Positions 61,700 to 64,000 of a stretch of 64,000 nucleotides of DNA are shown one piece after another. How positions within the stretch are numbered: position 1 is the stretch's first letter; the number at the start of each line of letters is the position of its first letter. This DNA comes from Viscum album (Eukaryota > Streptophyta > Magnoliopsida > Santalales > Viscaceae). The notes under the pieces are model-generated. The model searched no databases. It saw only the letters and a list, made by a program, of their open reading frames with translations, and was not told where the DNA came from. The position numbers were made by a program, and so were the translations under genes. Where the stretch lies: positions 992,001 through 1,056,000 of the forward strand of contig CAUJRU010000138.1 of NCBI GenBank assembly GCA_963277665.1, read 5' to 3'.

Positions 61700-63303
61700 A
61701 TAATACTACCGTAAGAAAATATTTTTGTGGTTCTTCATCATAAGTTCTTCTGGTTCCCATGTTTCCGCTTCCATCTTATGGTTTCTCTATAGAACTTTTA
61801 CCAGACGATTCGTCCAGTTTCTCAGCACTTGACCTCTTGTATATTGACTTTTGACAGGCTCTTCAAAATAAGAAAAATTATTTTCCAGTTCAATGTCCAC
61901 AAAGGTGAGTATGGGCATTGGGTCATGCATGTATTTTCTGCGTAGTGATACGTGGAACACATCCTGAAAATTGCAGAGGCTTAGAGGAATTTCCAAACAA
62001 TATGCTACAACTCAAATTCGTTCTATAATTTAAAATGTCTGATGTACATCGGACTCAATTTACCCTTCATACCAAAATTTATAACTCCATTTCATGGAGA
62101 TACATTTAAGAAAACATGGTCTCCTACATAAAATTCCAAAATCATATTTCGGTTATCGGTATGGCTCTTTTTCGTACTTTGGGCTACATTAATGTGGATT
62201 TGGATAACCTTCACATTTTCAATTGTTTCTTCATCATGTTCCGGACTAATGAGTTTTCTTTCACCAACATCATCCCAACAAGTTGGTGTACAACATCTCT
62301 TTCCATATAACGCTTCATATGGTGCCATATGATTACATGAATGAATTCTTTTGTTATATGAAAATTCTACCAGAGGTAATTATTGATCTCACATACCTTG
62401 ACAGTCAAGTGAGAAAGATATCAACATTTATTCTAATGTTTGAATAGTCTATTCTGATTGTTATCATTTTTAGGGTTGTATGCAGTGCTCAAATAATGTT
62501 TTGTATCTAGGTCTTTCTGAAGAAGTTTCCAGATTCATTATGTAAAACGAGGATCACAATAAAAAACAATCGATAAGGGTACTCCCTTAAGTCTTAAAAA
62601 TTAAATAATATATAGTCCTTCTAGAATTTCAAGTGGTAAATCTTCTTTTATAGCATGAAAATGTGTTAACATGGTAATACAATCAACAATGACACATATT
62701 GCATCAATTTTAACAGTTTTCTTTGTTAGCCTAATAACAGATTCCATCGTAATATTATCCCATTTACACTAATGTATGGGAGAAGGTTGCATGACTCCTC
62801 AAGGCTGTTGCCTTACAGCTATCACATGGTGAAAAACCATACATCTTGACAAAAAATCAGCAATCTCCCTCTTCATATTTTCCTACAAAAAATGTTACTT
62901 AAAATCTCTATACATCTGGGTTCTACCAGGATGTAGAGAGAAGTTATAGCAACATGAATCATTTAACAATTCCCTTTTTATACCTGGTATATCAGGAACA
63001 AAAAGTCTCATAAAAAATTTGAAAATCACATATTCATATATGAAGTCACTGAATATGCCATAATTCAAAGATTTAATCTTCTTTTGAAACTCCTCATCAT
63101 CAGCCTGGGATCTTTTTATCCTTTCACTTAGAGATGGATTAGAAGCCATTTGAAAATGTTTTAATGTTTCACATTCCATGATTATTCCAATATCTATTTT
63201 CACCAGATGCATGAAAATAGGATCCCTTTGATCTCTCATCTTGTTCAATACTATATTGTCATTTCTGCTAAATGCATCTGCAACTATTATTCCTTCCCCT
63301 AGT
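61700..63303 (-). pseudogene. Element C pol remnant: end of RNase H, integrase, chromodomain
   Basis: Read on the minus strand from 63303: GEGIIVADAFSRND is the end of RNase H (family: VADALSRK). The frame 63248-62895 continues to the integrase zinc finger with SLHPGRTQMYRDFK. Further left, RCMVFHHV keeps one Cys where two are expected. A DNITMESVI segment corresponds to the first catalytic Asp region, and CDPRFT to the second. Next come EQTIQTLE-like and LPLVEFSYN segments, then MAPYEALYGKRC (62328) and FYVGDHVFLNVSP. The frame 61996-61787 has FQDVFHVSLRRKYMHDP. A final KMEAETWEPEEL-type segment near 61.75 kb is chromodomain-like. Stops and shifts abound. RT and upstream parts are cut off by element D. 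Confidence 0.88.
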
Positions 63304-63543
63304 TGTAATGACCCGAAATTTTGAATAAATCTTGTTTCCTAATTTTGTGTGTTGTTTTATTTTATTTTATTTTTATACTGAACAAAAATGTTTCATTTGA
63401 TAACATGAGTATAATTAAAATGAGACTGTTGGGTTTTGACTGTTATATGACAATTGGTCAATATGACCGCTGTAAACTAAACGTTTCGATTATTTTCTCT
63501 AAATACATGTAATCTTTGTTAATTAATATAGAAAGAAGATTCG

Positions 63544-63813
63544 ATGGCCTCACTTGGTAGTTTGGGACTGATCGAAGCCCATCTAACAGAACTTGGGAAG
63601 GAGGTAGCACCATTGAGCTTTGCTCTGGACCAAACCCAAGCTGAACATCATCGTTTGAAGCTAGAACGGGATCGCCTTCACGAGAAGTTCAAACTGATAG
63701 AAATTACTACTCGTGCGATGTTGGCCGAGCCTCCCTCGGATTCTCTCACCTTAGCACACCTTAAGCTTACGTCCTATGCGGGTGTGATAAGGGGCTATGT
63801 AAGGAGACAATAA
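63544..63813 (+). CDS. Unrecognised 89-residue ORF inside element D
   Basis: I do not recognise this protein. The ORF starts ATGGCC in a reasonable plant context (GATTCG before ATG) and ends TAA. Its codons have higher GC than the AT-rich flanks. Residues 8-55 show a hydrophobic spacing with many Leu, Glu, Lys and Arg (for example HHRLKLERDRLHEKF), suggesting a coiled coil. No zinc-binding, catalytic or membrane segment is seen. A possible poly(A) signal, AAATAAAA, lies about 25 bp after the stop (63838-63845). It starts only 240 bp inside the presumed LTR, where plant elements rarely code. It could be a captured host fragment, a real small gene, or a chance frame. Confidence 0.4.
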   Translation: MASLGSLGLIEAHLTELGKEVAPLSFALDQTQAEHHRLKLERDRLHEKFKLIEITTRAMLAEPPSDSLTLAHLKLTSYAGVIRGYVRRQ

Positions 63814-63837
63814 CTGCCTTGTGTAATCCTTTGTTTT

Positions 63838-63845
63838 AAATAAAA
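63838..63845 (+). terminator. Possible polyadenylation signal after the 89-residue ORF
   Basis: AAATAAAA, containing AATAAA, lies about 25 bp after the stop codon and is followed by T-rich sequence. AT-rich DNA gives such strings by chance, so this is weak. Confidence 0.3.
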
Positions 63846-64000
63846 ATTTTGATTTCTTCTTATGATGAAGTTTATGAATTTTCAACTATCCGGATAAATA
63901 TAGTATGCATAATTTTGATGAATTTTAGAAAAAGGATATTTTTAAAATTTTTAGGAAAACCTTAAATAATTAAAAATGTGTAATGATTTTCAAAAAATTA

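Larger units (their letters stand above)
63304..64000 (+). mobile_element. Element D: start of another LTR-like sequence, runs off the window
   Basis: TGTAATGACCCGAAATTTT at 63304 abruptly replaces the element C RNase H reading. It resembles the start of plant gypsy LTRs (TGTAA.GACCC). The five bases before it are CTAGT, which would be the target duplication, but the other end is outside the window. It carries an 89-codon ORF at 63544-63813. Confidence 0.5.

Overview
The window looks like a gene-poor, repeat-dense stretch of a flowering-plant nuclear genome. No intact host gene, rRNA, tRNA or CRISPR array was found. Nearly all recognisable content is LTR retrotransposon, of both Ty1/copia and Ty3/gypsy (chromovirus) type, in several nested layers and all with broken coding regions. 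Most of the window is very AT-rich. The exception is the 38.2-60.1 kb block, whose element family is much richer in GC and has CpG-dense LTR segments. No species can be named from the sequence alone.

Layout, left to right. (1) 1-4493 is the 3' part of a plus-strand copia-like element: a broken, acidic, coiled-coil-rich extra ORF (1-2078), a polypurine tract, and a 2.13-kb LTR (2361-4493) with perfect TGTTGG/CCAACA ends. The LTR contains a 14-bp minisatellite with a 112-bp higher-order period. (2) 4494 to about 14.9 kb is AT-rich and non-coding, and includes a strongly diverged repeat pair (about 4.5-7.2 kb and 11.0-13.7 kb). (3) About 14.9-36.1 kb appears to be one very old minus-strand copia element, with integrase and reverse-transcriptase remnants at 17.9-19.7 kb. 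It is split by (4), a minus-strand gypsy element (about 21.39-32.74 kb) with LTRs over 4 kb. That element's short internal region shows only a decayed gag. (5) About 36.15-38.256 kb and 60.105-61.660 kb are the two halves of one LTR of a further minus-strand gypsy element (element C). Its pol remnant (chromodomain, integrase, end of RNase H) follows at 61.66-63.30 kb.

(6) Element C's LTR is interrupted by element B (38257-60099, minus strand), flanked by a perfect 5-bp target duplication CAAAT. Element B has lost its reverse transcriptase, RNase H and most of its integrase. (7) Element B is itself interrupted inside its protease coding region by element A (42915-54788, plus strand). Element A is a near-full-length chromovirus of the same family, with two LTRs of about 3.5 kb, a primer binding site, gag, protease, RT, RNase H, integrase, chromodomain tail and polypurine tract. 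It carries about a dozen stop codons and two frameshifts. (8) At 63304 another LTR-like sequence (element D) begins inside element C's pol. It carries a clean 89-codon ORF of unknown function and runs off the window.

The parts make an insertion stratigraphy rather than a pathway: old copia, then gypsy elements 3 and C, then B inside C, then A inside B, with D inside C separately. Every protein-coding region assigned to a transposon is disabled, so none of these copies looks autonomous. The items most worth a second look are the unrecognised ORF of element D, the extra 3' ORF of the first copia element, the repeated CGTACGTACG islands in the AT-rich gypsy LTRs, and a 102-bp SINE-like or hairpin-ended unit at 26.3 kb.
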